DNA from: Prunus persica
Taxonomy: Eukaryota > Streptophyta > Magnoliopsida > Rosales > Rosaceae
Assembly: GCF_000346465.2 (NCBI RefSeq)
Contig: NC_034011.1
Span: forward strand, 18,884,676 to 18,948,675
DNA: 64,000 nt
Direction of reading: 5' to 3'
Position 1 is the stretch's first letter. Each line of letters opens with the position of its first letter. The position numbers and the translations under genes were made by a program. The notes under the pieces are model-generated. The model saw nothing but the letters and a program-made list of their open reading frames with translations, was not told the origin of the DNA and ran no database searches. Below, piece by piece: positions 61,839 through 64,000 of this stretch.

Positions 61839-62689
61839 GGTGTGTGTATATATATATATATTTATTAAGTAGCTTTAAATTTATTTATTTTGTACGTATA
61901 ACACTTAAGAAATTGAATAGTATATACATTTATTAAGTAGCTTTCACCTTTATTATATTTTAAATCATAAAATAATTTTTTTTATTTTTTATTATTCAAA
62001 ACAATTATTTTTATAAATATTGTGCTACGTTTTCGTCTTTCAAAAGTTTGCGCGACCAACAGTTCGTCGTGCAAAACTCAAAAAATTTGGGTGAGTACCA
62101 AAAATGGGACGCGAGTTTTTAAAATAAAATAAAAACTTTAGACTTTGCGCGACCAATATTTTTTGTCCCTCAAAACTTTGCGCAACCAATATATATTTTT
62201 CGTCGCGCAAAAATTTGGGCGGGTACCAAAAATGGGACGCGGGACTTTCTTTTATATAATTGTTTTAGACTTTGCGCGACCAATATGTACTTTTCGTCGC
62301 GCAAAAATTTAAAAATTTTGGCGGGTACTAAAAATGGGATGCGGGAAATTTTTGTTTTTAAATAATTTTTTTTAGACTTTGCGCGACCAATTTTCCTGTA
62401 TTCGTCGCGCAAAGTTAAATATTTGGCGGGTACCAAAAATGGGATGCGGGAATTTTTTTAAAAAAAATTAATTTTTTTTAGACTTTGCGCGACCAATATG
62501 TATTTTTCGTCGCGCAAAGTTAAATTTTGGCGGGTACCTGAGATGCGGGAATTTTTTTTAAAAAAAATAATTTGTGGCGCAAAACTTTGCGAGACCAATA
62601 TGTTTCGTCGCGCAAAACTTTGCGCGACCAACAATATTTTTCGTCGCGCAAAGTGATACGATTTTTAAAACCGAAATAACTCCTCCACC

Positions 62690-63170
62690 ATTTTCTCAAT
62701 GCCTTTCTCTACTCTTACCTCTCCTCTCTCTTTCCCTCTCCCCAAATTCCACCCTTTCTCTCACACTCACTCCTCTCACTTAATCTCTCATATCTCTCTT
62801 CACTATCTCTCACTCTCACTCACTCTCTCATCTATCTTTTCACTATCTCTCACTCTCTCATCTCTCTATCACTATCTTATCTAATTCTCTCACACTCACT
62901 TCTCCCTCTCATTCTCACTCACTCTCAATCTTGCCAAAAGGTATATTCTCTCTATATTTTAAATTTTTTTCATTAATATGTGTTTTTGGAGTTAGTTTTG
63001 AGTTTGTGTGGGGTTTGGGGTTGAGTAAAGGGGAGATATTGGAGTTTGGGTTGGATTTGTGGTATAACAATTTTAGGGGAGATTATGCATTCTTTTTTTT
63101 GTTGTTGTTGTTATATGACCATATTTATTTTTTTGTAGGTAATCATCGAGACTTTGATGGCTAAAGTTGA
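62690..63170. other. CT-rich, leader-like stretch inside the CACTA element
   Basis: A pyrimidine-rich tract with many CTCTCA repeats ends at a possible donor (AAAAG/GTATATTC, about 62940). A possible acceptor TTTTTTGTAG lies near 63139, followed by a very short frame. It looks like a 5' UTR plus intron left from a transposon gene, but no protein can be read. Confidence 0.35.
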
Positions 63171-64000
63171 GGATTAGGAAGCTATCAAAACATATCATCC
63201 GCCACTACCACCACAATACGCTTGTATTAGAATTTTATTATTGTATTTTGTTAATTTATGTGTACATTTTGAATATTATATATATTTATTGGATAATTTG
63301 ATCACTATTTTTCATATGTAATTTTATTTTGAATATGTCAATTTAAATTAAAGTAATTAAGAAAAATCTTACAATTAAATTAAATTTAAAAAGTAAAAAT
63401 TTGAAAAAATTAATATCAATTTTAATTAAAGTGATTTAAGAAAAATCATACAATTAAATTAAATTTAAAAAGTAAAAATTTGAATAAATTAATATTCAAG
63501 AAATAATAAAACAAAAAGTCAAAAACCTTGCACGACAAAATATTTTGTAGCGCAAACTATTAAATTAGTTTATTTTAATTAAAAAAATTTAAAACACAAA
63601 AAATATTTCGTCGCGCAAAACTCTAAAAATGTAGGCGGGTACCAAAAATGGGACGCGGGAATTTTTTATTTTTTATAAATTTTTATGAGACTTTGCGCAA
63701 CAAATATTTTTCGTCGCGCAAACCTTTGCGCGACCAATGTGTTTCGTCGCGCAAACCTTTGGCGACCAATGTGTTTCGTCGCTCAAACCTTTGCGCGACC
63801 AATGTGTTTCGTCGCGCAAAACTTTGCGCGACAAATATTTTTCGTCACGCAAACCTTTGCGCGACCAATGTGTTTCGTCGCGCAAAGTTTTGCGCGACCA
63901 ATGTGTTTCGTCGCGCAAAGTTTTGCGCAACCAATATTTTTTCGTCGCGCAAAGTCACTTTGCGCGACCAGTGAAAAAACTGGGTCGCGCAAAGTCTTTC

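Larger units (their letters stand above)
59694..64000. mobile_element. Large non-autonomous CACTA element, right end beyond the window
   Basis: Starts CACTAGTAAAAAAAACC inside the TRIM LTR. Both flanks carry many copies of a TTTGCGCGACCAA / TTCGTCGCGCAAA motif in alternating orientation (59712-59995, 62045-62655, 63525-64000). Such subterminal arrays are the transposase-binding regions of CACTA/En-Spm elements. The centre has 345-bp tandem repeats and a CT-rich leader-like stretch (62690-62960). No transposase frame is visible, so I call it non-autonomous. The density of the motif at 63700-64000 says the right terminus is close to the window end. Confidence 0.85.

Noticed and set aside
62931..63164. 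Phe/Leu-rich frame in the CACTA interior
   Set aside because: Lies in a T-rich stretch that looks like an intron; composition explains it.

Overview
This is a plant nuclear DNA window. It has GT-AG introns, an AGAMOUS-clade MADS-box gene, an HVA22 gene, and many transposable elements and GA/CT microsatellites. The C-class MADS protein reads like the Rosaceae SHATTERPROOF/PLENA type, so a stone-fruit relative (Prunus or near kin) is my best guess. That assignment rests on recall, not on a search.

Genes, left to right: (1) 266-3437 (+), the 3' part of a VIK-like Raf-type protein kinase, seven exons, 5' end outside the window; (2) 4322-5869 (-), an intronless PIF1-family DNA helicase with an organelle-presequence-like N-terminus; (3) 18800-25010 (+), a three-exon gene for a 1299-residue protein with one C2HC finger, possibly HAPLESS 8-like; (4) 25814-27346 (-), a five-exon HVA22 (TB2/DP1) gene; (5) 44511-46478 (+), a BED-finger, hAT-transposase-derived protein of the DAYSLEEPER/RICESLEEPER type; (6) 52082-58150 (+), a SHATTERPROOF/PLENA-type MADS-box gene with a 4.35 kb first coding intron. 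Two gene pairs are convergent (kinase/helicase, C2HC/HVA22). The genes do not look like a functional cluster.

The rest is mobile DNA, and several elements have exact ends and target-site duplications readable by eye: a Helitron-like family (6771-7594 as a head-to-tail array, 30262-30548, 37821-38110, 38537-38824); a CACTA-type MITE (8180-8352, 3-bp TSD); a MULE-like element (31226-32690, 9-bp TSD); a 4.25 kb LTR-bounded element, probably a solo LTR (33114-37367, 5-bp TSD, with a paralogous empty site in the same window); a non-autonomous hAT (38921-40900, 8-bp TSD); a TRIM retroelement (59140-59693) cut by a CACTA element (59694 to beyond the window end) that carries 345-bp tandem repeats and subterminal palindromes; and three SINE-like pieces.

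The least explained structure is 28820-38536: about 28 copies of a 20-bp palindrome, consensus GTATAGCCGNNCGGCTATAC, in modules repeated in both orientations together with a conserved ~400 bp AT-rich segment. The Helitrons, the MULE and the LTR element are nested in it. I cannot assign it to a known family.
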